From NCBI GenBank assembly GCA_963719135.1, contig CAVRAZ010000001.1:124001-188000 (forward strand): 64,000 nucleotides of DNA. Direction: 5' to 3'. This document shows positions 52,793 to 62,489 of this stretch, piece by piece. The first letter of the stretch is position 1; the number at the start of each line of letters is the position of its first letter. The DNA comes from CAVRAZ01 sp963719135 (GTDB lineage Bacteria > Pseudomonadota > Gammaproteobacteria > DSM-19610). Below the pieces are notes generated by a model. It was not told the origin of the DNA, did no database searches, and saw only the letters and a list, made by a program, of their open reading frames with translations. The position numbers and the translations under genes are program-made.

Positions 52793-53761
52793 ATGAAGGA
52801 CAACGAACAACCGACTAAGGGCGCGGGCGACGACGGTCGCTGGCAGCGCGAGGTTATCAACAAACTGGCGTTTGCCGCGGTCGATGAGCAACGCAAGGCC
52901 CGGCGCTGGAGCATCTTCTTCAAGTTCCTGTTGTTCGCCTACCTGGCGGCGCTTCTCATCCTGTACCGGCCGAGCGTCATCGAACCCGGTTCGACGGAAA
53001 AACACACCGCGCTGGTGGAACTCAAGGGTGTGATCGCGGCGGACGAGGACGCAAGCGCCGACAATATCATCACCGGGTTGCGCGACGCCTTCGAGAACGA
53101 TCACTCGAAGGGCGTCATCCTGCGCATCAACAGTCCCGGCGGCAGTCCGGTGCAGGCCGGCTACATGAACGATGAAATCCGCCGCCTGCGCGAAAAATAT
53201 CCGAAAAAGCCGATGTACGTCGTGGTCACCGATATCTGTGCGTCCGGCGGTTACTACGTAGCCGTCGCCGCCGACAAGATCTATGCGGACAAGGCAAGCA
53301 TCATCGGGTCGATCGGCGTACGCATGGACGGCTTCGGCTTCGTCGATGCGATGAAGAAACTGGGCGTCGAACGGCGCCTGCTCACGGCCGGCGAGCACAA
53401 GGGCTTCCTGGATCCGTTTCAGCCCGTCAAGGACGACGATGTTCAGCACGTGCAGGGCCTGCTCGACGACATTCACCACCAGTTCATCGCTACGGTCCGC
53501 GAAGGGCGGGGCGACCGGCTCAAGGAAACCCCGGACATGTTCAGCGGTCTGATCTGGACCGGCGATCAGGCGGTTAAGCTGGGACTGGTCGACGGCCTGG
53601 CCAGTGCGAGCCAGGTCGCGCGCGACGAGATCGGCGCCGAGAAGATCGTCGATTACACGCCGTCGCCCGACTGGGTGCAGAAATTCAGCAAACGCTTCGG
53701 CGTCGCCATGGGCGAGGGCGTCGCCAAGGTGCTCGGCCTGGAACATGTGCTGATGCAATAG
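52793..53761 (+). CDS. sppA: Signal peptide peptidase SppA-type S49 protease
   Basis: A 322-residue membrane-anchored serine protease. One membrane helix covers about residues 40-58. The S49 core has INSPGGSPVQAGYMNDEIRRL, the nucleophile S151 in ICASGGYYVA and the base K203 in AGEHKGFLDPF. This is the short, single-domain form. It degrades leftover signal peptides. AGGGTGAAC precedes the start. Confidence 0.92.
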   Translation: MKDNEQPTKGAGDDGRWQREVINKLAFAAVDEQRKARRWSIFFKFLLFAYLAALLILYRPSVIEPGSTEKHTALVELKGVIAADEDASADNIITGLRDAFENDHSKGVILRINSPGGSPVQAGYMNDEIRRLREKYPKKPMYVVVTDICASGGYYVAVAADKIYADKASIIGSIGVRMDGFGFVDAMKKLGVERRLLTAGEHKGFLDPFQPVKDDDVQHVQGLLDDIHHQFIATVREGRGDRLKETPDMFSGLIWTGDQAVKLGLVDGLASASQVARDEIGAEKIVDYTPSPDWVQKFSKRFGVAMGEGVAKVLGLEHVLMQ

Positions 53762-53801
53762 ACTGCTGGTCTAGCTGTAAAGGACCTGACGTCCCACACT
53801 C

Positions 53802-54013
53802 TTAACCGCGAAGGACGCCAAGGACGCAAAGGAAAGGATTGCTACCGCGAAGGCGCGCCATGGAACGATGGTCGATGGATTGCGTTTGTGTACCCTAGGA
53901 TTGGACAAGGAATTGCGAGCGATATTTCAGATCACCCCGGGCGACTCTGGTCCGTCCGCACAGCCTTTGAGCATTGGTTTTCCTTCGCGTCCTTGGCGTC
54001 CTTAGCGGTTAAC
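53802..54013. repeat. Inverted-repeat element, copy H
   Basis: Fills most of the 264-base gap between convergent sppA and yceF. Left arm begins TTAACCGCGAAGGACGCCAA; right arm (about 53978-54013) is its reverse complement. Both arms share GACGCCAAGGACGC, with the CC variant one unit earlier than in copy F. An inner ACCGCGAAGGCGCGCC follows the left arm. The right end is 12 bases from the yceF stop. No gene is seen inside. Confidence 0.85.
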
Positions 54014-54025
54014 CGATCCAAATAG

Positions 54026-54610
54026 TCACGGAACCGCCACTCCGGCTTCGTTGAGCCATTCCGTCAGGCGGATCAGCGGCAGGCCGATGAGTGCCGTGGG
54101 GTCGTCGCCCTCCATGCGCGCGAACAGGCTGATGCCGAGCCCTTCCGATTTGAAGCTGCCCGCGCAATCATAAGGTTGTTCCGCGCGCAGATAGCGTTCG
54201 ATCTGGGCGTCAGTGAGCTTTCTGAAATGCACCGCGAACGGCACCGCTTCCACCCGGTGGCTTGCGTCGCGGGCGTCGTACAGACACAACCCGGCGTGAA
54301 ACAGGACGCGCCGGCCTGAGAGACGGTGCAATTGCGCGGCGGCCGCTTCGTGACCGCCGGACTTGCCGAGTATCTCGCCTTCGCATTCCGCGACCTGGTC
54401 CGAACCGATGATGAGTCCGTCCGGAAAGGTGCCCGCGCCCGCCCGCGCCTTGGCGATCGCAAGCCGTTGCACGAGCGTGTCCGCGGTTTCGCCCGCCCGC
54501 CGGCGCTCGTCGACTGCCGGGTCAAACGCGGCAAACGCAAGCGCCAGTCGCTCCAGCAGCGCCCTGCGGTAGCGCGACATCGACGCGAGAATCAGTTGAC
54601 GTTCGGCCAT
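54026..54610 (-). CDS. yceF: Maf-family nucleotide pyrophosphatase YceF (7-methyl-GTP type)
   Basis: A 194-residue house-cleaning enzyme that hydrolyses modified nucleotides. Maf motifs: LILASMSRYRRALLERL, DPAVDERRRAGET, IIGSDQV, GCEG-like AGSFKSEGLGISLF and GDDPTALIGLPL. The YceF subgroup (m7GTP-specific) is suggested by the S-x-R-R region and the position near rne/rluC. The stop lies 12 bases from repeat copy H. Confidence 0.9.
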   Translation of the reverse strand: MAERQLILASMSRYRRALLERLALAFAAFDPAVDERRRAGETADTLVQRLAIAKARAGAGTFPDGLIIGSDQVAECEGEILGKSGGHEAAAAQLHRLSGRRVLFHAGLCLYDARDASHRVEAVPFAVHFRKLTDAQIERYLRAEQPYDCAGSFKSEGLGISLFARMEGDDPTALIGLPLIRLTEWLNEAGVAVP

Positions 54611-54619
54611 GGCGTCGCT

Positions 54620-56194
54620 TCAGCGCTGGGCGAAGTAGCGCGCCAGGTAGACATCGAACGGAACTTCCTCGGCGGCTTCGCGCGCTTTCTGCTCTTCGAT
54701 GGAACGGGCGGCGAGTTCCATGAAGAAGCGCTCGCGCTCGGGATTGCGCGGCAGATTCATGAAGAATCGCTGGTGCGTCTCCGACATTCGCCGGGCGAAA
54801 TGATAGAAACCTTCCTTGTGCTCCCACATGTTTTCCAGCATACGCGCCGACGGCGTCAGCGACGCATCCCCGACCTTGCGCACCTGCGCCGCCAGTGCGT
54901 CGCAATAGGGCGTGCCTTCGCCGACGCTGTCCATCATTTCGCAGATGCCGCGCATTTCAGCGCAGACTTCGTCCGCCCAATCGCGCAGCAGGACCGGTCC
55001 GTCCCGGCGTTGCAGCCGAAGCTCGGGATTGCGCCCCTGGTGGGCGGCCGCCAGCTCGTTGCCGTCGATCGCCTTGCGTTCGCCGGCTGAAATCGGCGGG
55101 CTGTCCTGCAGCAGGCAGAACAGCAGGAAGGATTCGAGGAAATAGAGCTGCGTCTGGTTGATGCCCAGGGGATCGAAGGCGTTGACGTTGATGGAACGCA
55201 GTTCCACATATTCGATGCCGCGCCGTTTCAGCGCGACCGTCGGTTTCTCGTTGCCCTTCAGCCGCTGCTTCGGCCTGATGGTACTGTAGTATTCGTTCTC
55301 GATCTGGAGAATATTGGCGTTGAGCTGGCGGTATTCGCCGTCGACCACCACGCCGATCTTCGCGTACTCGGGGCAGGGCGTCTCTATCGCCCGGGTCAGG
55401 CTGTCGATGTAGCTGGGCAACGAATCGTAACTGGCCTTGATGCCGTGTTCGTTCTCGCGGTTGTTCTGATAGCCGATGTCACCCATGCGCAGCGAGGTTG
55501 CATACGGACCGTAACAGGTGTTGGCGTCGAATTCCTGGAGGTTGGTCGCGGCGCCGCCGAGGAACGATCTGCAGACCGCCGGCGAGGCGCCGAACAGATA
55601 GGGAATCAGCCAGCCGAGGCGCTGCAGGTTGCGAATCAGCGCCATGTAGGATTCCGAGATGAAATCCTGCGCGCTTCCGGCGTAACCTTCGAGTTCGGCG
55701 TAGATCGGCCAGAACTCTGGTGCGAGCGAATAGTTGAAATGTACGCCGGCGATGACCTGCATGGTGCGTCCGTAGCGGTAACCCAGGCCGCGCCGGTAAA
55801 TGTGTTTCATCATGCCGGAATTGGATCTTCCGTACTCGGCGATGCGTACGCTGGTTTCGCCGGCAACCACGCAGGGCATGCTGGTCGCCCAGAGATATTC
55901 GTCCTGCAGCCGTTCGTAGACGAACTGCTGCGCATCGCGCAGAAAGGCAAGCACCTCCGGCACCGACGGCAAGGGCGGGGTGATGAACTCGATCAGCGCT
56001 TCCGAGTAGTCGGTGGTGATGAACGGATGGGTGAGCGCCGAACCCAGACTGGAGGGATGGTCGGTCTGAGCGATGCTGCCCGCGCGGTTGACGCGCAGCG
56101 TTTCCTTCTCCACGCCCATGCTGCTGGCGCGCAGCAGACGTGGACTTTGCAGCCGGCCGAGCCGCCGCAGCCGGCCTTCCAGTTTCTTGTACAA
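54620..56194 (-). CDS. gshA: Glutamate-cysteine ligase GshA
   Basis: A 524-residue enzyme of the gammaproteobacterial (E. coli-type) class that makes gamma-glutamylcysteine, the first step of glutathione synthesis. Features: GVEKETLRVNRAGSIAQTDHP, TTDYSEALIEFITPP, YRRGLGYRYGRTMQVIAGVHFNYS and a long C-terminal helical region. It begins with TTG at 56194, AAGGAA upstream; no ATG in this frame fits better. Only nine bases separate it from yceF. Confidence 0.95.
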   Translation of the reverse strand: MYKKLEGRLRRLGRLQSPRLLRASSMGVEKETLRVNRAGSIAQTDHPSSLGSALTHPFITTDYSEALIEFITPPLPSVPEVLAFLRDAQQFVYERLQDEYLWATSMPCVVAGETSVRIAEYGRSNSGMMKHIYRRGLGYRYGRTMQVIAGVHFNYSLAPEFWPIYAELEGYAGSAQDFISESYMALIRNLQRLGWLIPYLFGASPAVCRSFLGGAATNLQEFDANTCYGPYATSLRMGDIGYQNNRENEHGIKASYDSLPSYIDSLTRAIETPCPEYAKIGVVVDGEYRQLNANILQIENEYYSTIRPKQRLKGNEKPTVALKRRGIEYVELRSINVNAFDPLGINQTQLYFLESFLLFCLLQDSPPISAGERKAIDGNELAAAHQGRNPELRLQRRDGPVLLRDWADEVCAEMRGICEMMDSVGEGTPYCDALAAQVRKVGDASLTPSARMLENMWEHKEGFYHFARRMSETHQRFFMNLPRNPERERFFMELAARSIEEQKAREAAEEVPFDVYLARYFAQR

Positions 56195-56264
56195 GTGCCA
56201 GTTCCTTCCCGTCGTTGCTTATTCAAGTCGGCCGCCGGCCGCACCGGTCAATTATACGGGTCTT

Positions 56265-57668
56265 TCATGCCAGCCTTTCCACATCCAGCGGCCACTCGGC
56301 CTTCTGCCGCGTATTCGCCGCCAGTTCGCGCAGTACCGGTTGCAGTGCCTCTTCGATGACCGGGTGATAGAACGGCATACGGATCGCCTGGGCGGCTGTC
56401 AATCCCATCTGCACGGACCAGGCGAGCAGATGGCCCAGGTGTTCACCGCCGGGTGCGACCATGACCGCGCCCAGGAGCCGTCCGTCGGCGCGCGCCGCGT
56501 GCAGGGTCAATCCACCGCGGTTCTTGCCCATGATCAACGCGCGGCCCAGCATGTTGAACTGCGTAGTGCTGCTGATGACCGTTTCGTCGTCGACCGGCTC
56601 CGGCAGCTCGCCGACCACGACGATGTTCGGATCCGTGAACGCGATGGTCAGCAGCGTCTTGCGGCGGAAACGGGCGATCTGATCGGCAACCGCGTTGAAC
56701 CCCGCGATGCGGCCTTCGTCGATCGCTTCGTGCAGAACGGCTCTTGCGCCGGTGACGTCGCCGGCGACAAACACAGGATGATCCCCGATCCGCATGGTCT
56801 GACAATCGAAGTCTGGCACACCGTTCGCGCCCACCGGGATACCGGCCGCGGCAAGATCGAGCGTCGCGAGATTGGGCGAGCGTCCCATGCTGACAAGCAC
56901 TTGATCGACGGTCGCGCTGTGACCGCCCGCCGTCACGGTCAGTCGCCCGTCCGCGGCTTCGCGCATCTCGACGCTTGCGCCCAGATGAAGCGGAAATTCC
57001 CGGCCGAGCAACTCGATGGCAAGCGCGTTGAGTACCTCGTCGTGCAGGTTGGCGATCCTGTTCAAGCGATCGAACCCCGTTACCCGCACGCCGAGACGGC
57101 CGAGCGCCTGACCGAGTTCCAGGCCGACGACACCCATTCCGATCACCGCCAGCGACGCCGGCAGCGTATCGAGTTCGAAAATCTCGTCGGTCGTCACGAT
57201 GCGATCCCCGAGAGCGCGCCAGGCGGCCGGAACGACCGGCGACGAACCGGTGGCGATGACGACGCTGTCCGCCGTGAGCGTCTCGCCGCCGACGTCGAGG
57301 CGGCCGGGCGCGATGAACCGGGCGTTGGCGCGGATGAACCGGTCGTCCAGATCGTCGGTGGTCGACGCCAAGACCTTGTCGACGAAGAGATCGCGCAGAT
57401 TCTGCGTGTGTTCCAGCACGCTGCCTCCGGCGACCGCAAGCCCGTCGGTGCCCTCGATGCCTTCGCGCACGCACTGGGCGCGCCGATGAAAATCCTCTGC
57501 GATCTGAATCAGCGCCTTGGACGGCATGCAGCCGACCCGCGCGCAGGTGGTGCCCAGTTCACCGCCGTCGATCAGCGCGAAACTGTCGGTTCTTCTTCTG
57601 ACCTGGCTCAGCGCCGTCAGACCGGCGCTGCCCGCACCCAGGATGGCGACGCGTACATGTCTTGACAT
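56265..57668 (-). CDS. Pyridine nucleotide-disulfide oxidoreductase (dihydrolipoamide dehydrogenase-like)
   Basis: A 467-residue flavoprotein. The FAD site is GAGSAG (11-16), the redox disulfide is C42-A-R-V-G-C47, the NAD(P) site is GMGVVGLELGQALG, the second FAD motif is VFVAGDVTGA and the C-terminal base is in FYHPVIEEAL. It has the active Cys pair, so it is not a soluble transhydrogenase. No E1/E2 dehydrogenase genes are nearby, so it may serve another disulfide substrate. GGAGGAG precedes the start. Confidence 0.88.
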   Translation of the reverse strand: MSRHVRVAILGAGSAGLTALSQVRRRTDSFALIDGGELGTTCARVGCMPSKALIQIAEDFHRRAQCVREGIEGTDGLAVAGGSVLEHTQNLRDLFVDKVLASTTDDLDDRFIRANARFIAPGRLDVGGETLTADSVVIATGSSPVVPAAWRALGDRIVTTDEIFELDTLPASLAVIGMGVVGLELGQALGRLGVRVTGFDRLNRIANLHDEVLNALAIELLGREFPLHLGASVEMREAADGRLTVTAGGHSATVDQVLVSMGRSPNLATLDLAAAGIPVGANGVPDFDCQTMRIGDHPVFVAGDVTGARAVLHEAIDEGRIAGFNAVADQIARFRRKTLLTIAFTDPNIVVVGELPEPVDDETVISSTTQFNMLGRALIMGKNRGGLTLHAARADGRLLGAVMVAPGGEHLGHLLAWSVQMGLTAAQAIRMPFYHPVIEEALQPVLRELAANTRQKAEWPLDVERLA

Positions 57669-57836
57669 GATGCTCCTCCGCTGTCTGTTGCCGTGACTTA
57701 GGTTTGCAAAGACTTATCGGCAGCCTGCCTTATACCGGGTACGGCTTGCCGTAATACGCCGTAAATGTTTTCTTGCAGGCGCGACGGGCAGCGTTGCTGC
57801 CCCCGCAGCGGGCGGCCGAAGTATCGCAAAATCGCT

Positions 57837-58979
57837 TCAGGAAGTCTTGACCGCGCGCACCGGCGGAACCGCCAGCGCGTACCCGCCCCGGGTCTCCGAG
57901 GACTTGGACTGATACATGGCCTTGTCGACCTGCTCCAGCAGGGTCTGCAGGGTGCGGCCGTGCGTCGGCGCCTCGCCGATGCCGAAACTGACGCTGAGAT
58001 CGGTGCCATTGCGCTCCGACCAGCGCCGAACCTGCGCCTGTATTCTTGAAGCGACGATTTCGGCCTCCTGCACCCGTGTGTCGTCGAGCAACAGCACGAA
58101 CTCGTCGCCGCCGAACCGCGCGGCTATGTCGATGCCGCGTATCGAGTTGCGAATGATGTCGGCGAATTCCTTCAACATGCGGTCGCCGGTCGCGTGACCC
58201 CAGCGGTCGTTGACGCGCTTGAAGCCGTCCAGATCCGCAAACAGCATGACCAGGCGGTACTGATGGCGATGCAGTCGCCGAAACATGATCGCGGAAACAT
58301 CCGCCAGCGCACGCCGATTGAAGAGTCCGGTCAGCGCATCGTACTTGCTCAGAGTTTCCAGCTCGGCGCGATTCTGTTCCATGCGCCCCATCAGCTTGTA
58401 GGTGTACAGGAGAATGATGGTGCAGAACAACACGAAATACACCAGCCCGGCCGTGATCACCTCTGAATGCATCACCACCCGCGCGGTAACGATGACCGAT
58501 CCGGCGACCAGGCAGGTGATCAGGCTCTCGCGGAACAGGCGCAGACCGTAGCGCATGCCGTTGCCGAGTACGATCATGATGTAGGCCAGCAGGGTCGGCG
58601 GGATGGCGTAGGCGTCGTTCAGCACGGATATCGACACGATGCCGGTGTCCAGCCACATCGCGAGACGGTAGCGCAACGGGTGATGATGATGCCGGCTGCC
58701 GTGCCAGAAAAGCAGGACGCTGCCCACCAGATAGCCCAGGTACACGAGATTGATCTGGTCCCGGCTGAGGTGGATCGGTCCGCCACCCTCGATGAAATTG
58801 AAATAGAGAATGCCGAGCACCCAGAACGCGTAGCGCGTGCCGAACTGGACCTTTTGTTCTTCCCAGGAGGCCGCGTGCAGCTCCGGTGCGCAAGCGGCGT
58901 CTTCCAGTCTGCGGCCGACGGGTTTCCTGCGGTCGCTGGCAAGCCGGCGGTCCTGCTGCAACTGGTCAGGATTCGTCAC
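57837..58979 (-). CDS. Membrane-bound diguanylate cyclase (GGDEF)
   Basis: A 380-residue protein. About six membrane helices in the first 210 residues form an uncharacterised sensor module, followed by a GGDEF domain from DALTGLFNRR with the signature RFGGDEF. An inhibitory I-site (R-G-I-D) lies five residues before GGDEF, so product feedback is likely. GTG start at 58979, after GAGGAGG. Cyclic di-GMP made here could feed motility or biofilm control; the input signal is not visible. The 168 bases between it and the downstream disulfide oxidoreductase gene hold nothing evident. Confidence 0.92.
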   Translation of the reverse strand: MTNPDQLQQDRRLASDRRKPVGRRLEDAACAPELHAASWEEQKVQFGTRYAFWVLGILYFNFIEGGGPIHLSRDQINLVYLGYLVGSVLLFWHGSRHHHHPLRYRLAMWLDTGIVSISVLNDAYAIPPTLLAYIMIVLGNGMRYGLRLFRESLITCLVAGSVIVTARVVMHSEVITAGLVYFVLFCTIILLYTYKLMGRMEQNRAELETLSKYDALTGLFNRRALADVSAIMFRRLHRHQYRLVMLFADLDGFKRVNDRWGHATGDRMLKEFADIIRNSIRGIDIAARFGGDEFVLLLDDTRVQEAEIVASRIQAQVRRWSERNGTDLSVSFGIGEAPTHGRTLQTLLEQVDKAMYQSKSSETRGGYALAVPPVRAVKTS

Positions 58980-59064
58980 GCGCGCTTGCCCTCCTCGCCG
59001 CCCTTTGTGCCTGCTCGGGATACCCCAATCATAGCATGATGCGACGCCGGCCCGGCGTGACCCG

Positions 59065-59829
59065 CTACCAGTAATTTTCCACCGTGACGTGACCCGGCGC
59101 ACGGCGCCGGTTCTTGTGCAGTCCGCGGCCGTTGAGAAGCTCCGTGGTGTCGCGCACCATGGCGGGATTTCCGCAGATCATCACCTGGCTCAGTTCTGCG
59201 GCAAGCGGCAGGCCTGCCGCCCGTTCCAGCGAGCCGTCGGCCAGCGCCTGGGTGATTCGCCCCGGCAGCGCCGGCGGCGCCGGTTCGCGGCTAACGAACG
59301 GCACGTAGCGGAAACGCTCGCCATGACACTTCCTGAGCTGTGCGACGGTGTCCTGGAAGCTCAGTTCGCGCGCATACCGAACGGCGTGCACCAGCACGAC
59401 GCGCTCGAAACGTTTCCACGGCTCGTCGGTCTTGAGTATCGACAGAAAGGGGCCGATCGCGGTGCCCGTCGACAGCATCCACAGATCGCGGCTGTCCGGC
59501 ACTTGGTTCAGGGTCAGGAAGCCGGAAGCACGCTTCATCACCCAGATCGGCTCGCCCGCGCGTGCCTCGATCAGACGCCTGGTCAACGGACCGTCGGGCA
59601 CGCGAACGAAATAGAATTCCAGCACCTCTTCATCCGGGCTGTTGACGTAGGAATAGGGGCGGCTGACCAGTTCGTCGTCGATGACGTGCCCGATCTTGGT
59701 AAACTGTCCGGCGACAAAGGGCTCGACCGCAGCACGGACGCGCAGGGAATAGAGCATGTCGGTCCAGGGATACAGTTCGATCACGCGCCCTTCGTCCCAG
59801 CGCTCGGCGTTGACGACCGCACCTTTCAA
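59065..59829 (-). CDS. fpr: Ferredoxin-NADP+ reductase Fpr
   Basis: A 254-residue FAD enzyme with the FAD motif RPYSYVNSP, the NADP-binding TGTAIGPFLSIL, and the bacterial subclass I end VTVENYW. It transfers electrons between NADPH and ferredoxin or flavodoxin. TTG start at 59829 overlapping the upstream stop (TTGA), so translation is coupled with the unknown gene at 59826-60542. Confidence 0.93.
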   Translation of the reverse strand: MKGAVVNAERWDEGRVIELYPWTDMLYSLRVRAAVEPFVAGQFTKIGHVIDDELVSRPYSYVNSPDEEVLEFYFVRVPDGPLTRRLIEARAGEPIWVMKRASGFLTLNQVPDSRDLWMLSTGTAIGPFLSILKTDEPWKRFERVVLVHAVRYARELSFQDTVAQLRKCHGERFRYVPFVSREPAPPALPGRITQALADGSLERAAGLPLAAELSQVMICGNPAMVRDTTELLNGRGLHKNRRRAPGHVTVENYW

Positions 59830-60542
59830 TTCGGTTTTCCGACGGCAACTTTGCCGGCCGCGAGCCGGCTGCGAATCACTTCGAGATTTTCCCAGGCCGC
59901 CTTCTGGCGTGCGTCGGGGTCGATGCTCGACAGAAAGTCTGCGGCCTGTTGCAACAGCATGTCCATCTGGTCCCGATCGAAGATCGCGAGCACCTGATGC
60001 AGCACGCTGGGCGTTTCGCTCAACAACGTCGGGATCAACTCGTCTTCGGCGATGGGCGAATCGGCCGCCGTCAGATCGGCGATCAGCGGTATCGCCTGCA
60101 GTTGAAAATGCACGCGGCGTGCGGTTTCTTCATCGTGCAACTGCCGCTGGGCATAGGCATCGCCGCCGGCGCCGTCCCTGATCGCGCGCATAATGGTGCC
60201 GATCAGTTTGCGGATAGCGTCCTGTATCTCGGCCACGTCGCCCGGCAGCGTGCAACTGATCTGATAGCTTTCGTCCAGCGCTTCCTTGAGTTCCAGAATG
60301 GTCTCGCTGGGTGTATTGGGGGCGAGCGCCAGCGCCCTTTCGAGCTGGTCGTGAAACCGCTCCCGAAAACGTTCGAGGCGGTGGCGATCCTCTTGCCGCG
60401 CCAGTTCGATGTCCCGGTCGCCGACCGAACGCACGTGGGACGGGAACAGGGGATTGCCCCGCTTGCGCGCCAGGTGGCGTTCGCGCATTCCGGATTTGAA
60501 ATCGTCGCCGCTCATATCGGATTTTGATTGTCGCATAGCCAT
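59826..60542 (-). CDS. Uncharacterised cytoplasmic protein upstream of fpr
   Basis: A 238-residue protein without signal or membrane segments. It is highly charged and mostly helical (ELARQEDRHRLERFRERFHDQLERAL; LELKEALDESYQISCTL). The start is uncertain; MSGDDFKSG at nine residues downstream is an alternative. It overlaps fpr, which suggests a linked function. I do not recognise the family. Confidence 0.6.
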   Translation of the reverse strand: MAMRQSKSDMSGDDFKSGMRERHLARKRGNPLFPSHVRSVGDRDIELARQEDRHRLERFRERFHDQLERALALAPNTPSETILELKEALDESYQISCTLPGDVAEIQDAIRKLIGTIMRAIRDGAGGDAYAQRQLHDEETARRVHFQLQAIPLIADLTAADSPIAEDELIPTLLSETPSVLHQVLAIFDRDQMDMLLQQAADFLSSIDPDARQKAAWENLEVIRSRLAAGKVAVGKPN

Positions 60543-60600
60543 TCGATCGATTCACACAAGACAAATTGAGGTTATTTGGGACCGGCGCCCCGGCGGTTCA

Positions 60601-61368
60601 TCACTCGATCCAGCGGATTTCCCTGGCCGTCGCCGGACCAACGAGCATGGCACTCAGTCGCTCGGGCATCTCGGACTCGGTGCGGGACAGCGGAGCACGC
60701 CCGGCCATGATCTCCGCGAGATGCTGTGGATAGAGCGGACGGGCGTCAGGCTCGGCGTAACCGTCGGGAAACCTCGGCTGGTCCGTCGCCAGGTCGTACT
60801 TGTCGGTTGCGCCAAGCGTGTGCAGCAGTTCGTGGGCGATCACGATGTTGTTCGGCGCCTGCATGGGGCGCGTGGCGAAGGCGTTGACGACGCCCACGCG
60901 GCCTTTTTCCAAGCCGAGCGAATTGTCCAGGGCGCGGTTTTCGACCGGGGCGTGGTAGAGCACGAACAGTCGGATATCCGGAGGCGGACCGTCAAAGTCA
61001 TCGTGCGTCGCCGCCCAGTAACGGAAGCGCAGGCTCCAGAGTCCGACGGTGATCGGACCCGGCGCGGCCGGCGGCGCCGGCGGCGGCTCGGACACGGCAG
61101 GGCCAAGCTTGACGATCAACGGCGTACGGATGTCGCGCCCCCAGCGCCTGGCCTGGCTCTCGAACCAGTCGCCGATCTCGGCGAAATCGTCCGACGTGAG
61201 TCCGGCAATCGTCGCAGCGGCGCTCGGGCTGCCGTCGCCGTTGATGGGATAGATGACCACCCATAACGGATCGTTCCAGTCCGTCGCACGCAATCTGCCA
61301 AGCCAGGTGCCCAGGGCAACGCCGATCAGTATCAGCAGCAATATCAGAATGCGGAGCTTTCGGAACAT
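60601..61368 (-). CDS. Membrane-anchored putative metallopeptidase (metzincin-like)
   Basis: A 255-residue protein with an N-terminal membrane anchor (about residues 5-25) and an extracytoplasmic domain. The motif H179-E180-L-L-H183-T-L-G-A-T-D189 fits the zinc-site pattern HExxHxxGxxD, as in snapalysin-type metzincins with Asp as third ligand. The domain has a Pro-rich loop (PPPAPPAAPGP) and no recognised fold otherwise. Whether it is a peptidase is inference from the motif. It lies after the divergent gene at 61462. Confidence 0.7.
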   Translation of the reverse strand: MFRKLRILILLLILIGVALGTWLGRLRATDWNDPLWVVIYPINGDGSPSAAATIAGLTSDDFAEIGDWFESQARRWGRDIRTPLIVKLGPAVSEPPPAPPAAPGPITVGLWSLRFRYWAATHDDFDGPPPDIRLFVLYHAPVENRALDNSLGLEKGRVGVVNAFATRPMQAPNNIVIAHELLHTLGATDKYDLATDQPRFPDGYAEPDARPLYPQHLAEIMAGRAPLSRTESEMPERLSAMLVGPATAREIRWIE

Positions 61369-61461
61369 AGCTCTGGAATTCGTATAATCCCAATCGACAA
61401 TGCGACCTTTTGACGGCAGACCGGGCGATTACTTGCGCCCGTACCGCAGGAACCCGATGCC

Positions 61462-61851
61462 ATGTCCAGACCCCTGTTGCTTTCGATCGTCGAACGCGGC
61501 GGCTATCCCAACTTCTCGCCCGTCTACCGCGAGGCGGGCTTCGACGTGCTCGACGAACGGACCATGCGCAAGGCGATGGCGGTGATGCGGCGCGAACAGC
61601 CGGCGGTGGTGGTCGCCGAATTCAACTTTCAGTCCGACTTCCGGGATCGCACCAGTTCGCTCGAATCGATGATGTCGGTGGTTCAGCGCTTGCCCGACAC
61701 ACGCGTGCTGGTATTTTTTGAAAGGGAATTCGAACACCAGTTCAAGCGGCTGCGGGAACGGCACACCGTCCATCGGGCCTTTGCGTTTCCGGTCGACACG
61801 GCCGAACTGTACCGCTGCCTGCGCGAACTCGCCGGGCGCGGCACCGGCTAG
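61462..61851 (+). CDS. Uncharacterised protein with receiver-like pattern
   Basis: A 129-residue soluble protein (MSRPLLLSIVERGGYPNFSPVYREAGFDVL). The alternation of beta strands and helices (VVVAEFNF, TRVLVFFERE, RAFAFPVDTAELYRCLRELA) resembles a response-regulator receiver fold, but no phospho-acceptor Asp triad is evident. It is divergent from the metzincin-like gene. The function is unknown. Confidence 0.6.
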   Translation: MSRPLLLSIVERGGYPNFSPVYREAGFDVLDERTMRKAMAVMRREQPAVVVAEFNFQSDFRDRTSSLESMMSVVQRLPDTRVLVFFEREFEHQFKRLRERHTVHRAFAFPVDTAELYRCLRELAGRGTG

Positions 61852-61859
61852 CCCGGTGC

Positions 61860-62297
61860 TCAATGGGTGCCGGGGGCATTCCGGCTGCCGGCGCTGAGGT
61901 GGATCAATTGCTCGACCATTCCGGGTTCGAAGTCCATGCCGATCCCGAAACCGGGGTTGATGGCGATACCCACGCCGGACCCGATCCGTTCCAGCACCCA
62001 GGTGAATTCGGTCAATAGGCCGCCGTGATAGTTGGGATAATCGACCAGGAAAGGCTTCGCGCGTTCAGGACTCGTAAACAGCACCAGCACCTGCGCGCCG
62101 TCCTCATCCTCGATCGTCAGCGGATTGGCCCGGCTGGAACGCTGGAAACCCTGTATGCCGGAGTTGTCGTCCTGGATGGGCATGAAGAGCTGCGACTGGA
62201 GCAGTTCCTGAACGAAAGCCTCGGACTCCATCAAGCCCTGCTGTGCCGCAATCAGTTTTTCCTCCAGCGCGTTGTGCGCCTGGAACTGTTCGGTCAT
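61860..62297 (-). CDS. SseB family protein
   Basis: A 145-residue protein. The segments LLQSQLFMPIQDDN, VLVLFTSPERAKPFLVDYPNY and INPGFGIGMDFEPGMVEQLI match the SseB N-terminal domain (PF07179 type), found in enhanced-serine-sensitivity and secretion-related proteins. No biochemical role is established. AGGAGG lies six bases upstream of the ATG at 62297. It is convergent with the gene at 61462. Confidence 0.8.
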   Translation of the reverse strand: MTEQFQAHNALEEKLIAAQQGLMESEAFVQELLQSQLFMPIQDDNSGIQGFQRSSRANPLTIEDEDGAQVLVLFTSPERAKPFLVDYPNYHGGLLTEFTWVLERIGSGVGIAINPGFGIGMDFEPGMVEQLIHLSAGSRNAPGTH

Positions 62298-62489
62298 CGA
62301 TCGCCTCCTGTGACGCCTGTGCCGGCAGCGGCCCACCGGTCCAAATCGCGGACTTTACCACAGAACAGAGCCGGTCCCGCCGTCATCCGCGCCGCCCAGG
62401 TCGAATCCCCCCTCTTTAACGCAGGTGTATCCTGATGGACAATGACTGCCGGCCGTTGGAACACGCAATCACGAACCCGCAGGTAGCTT

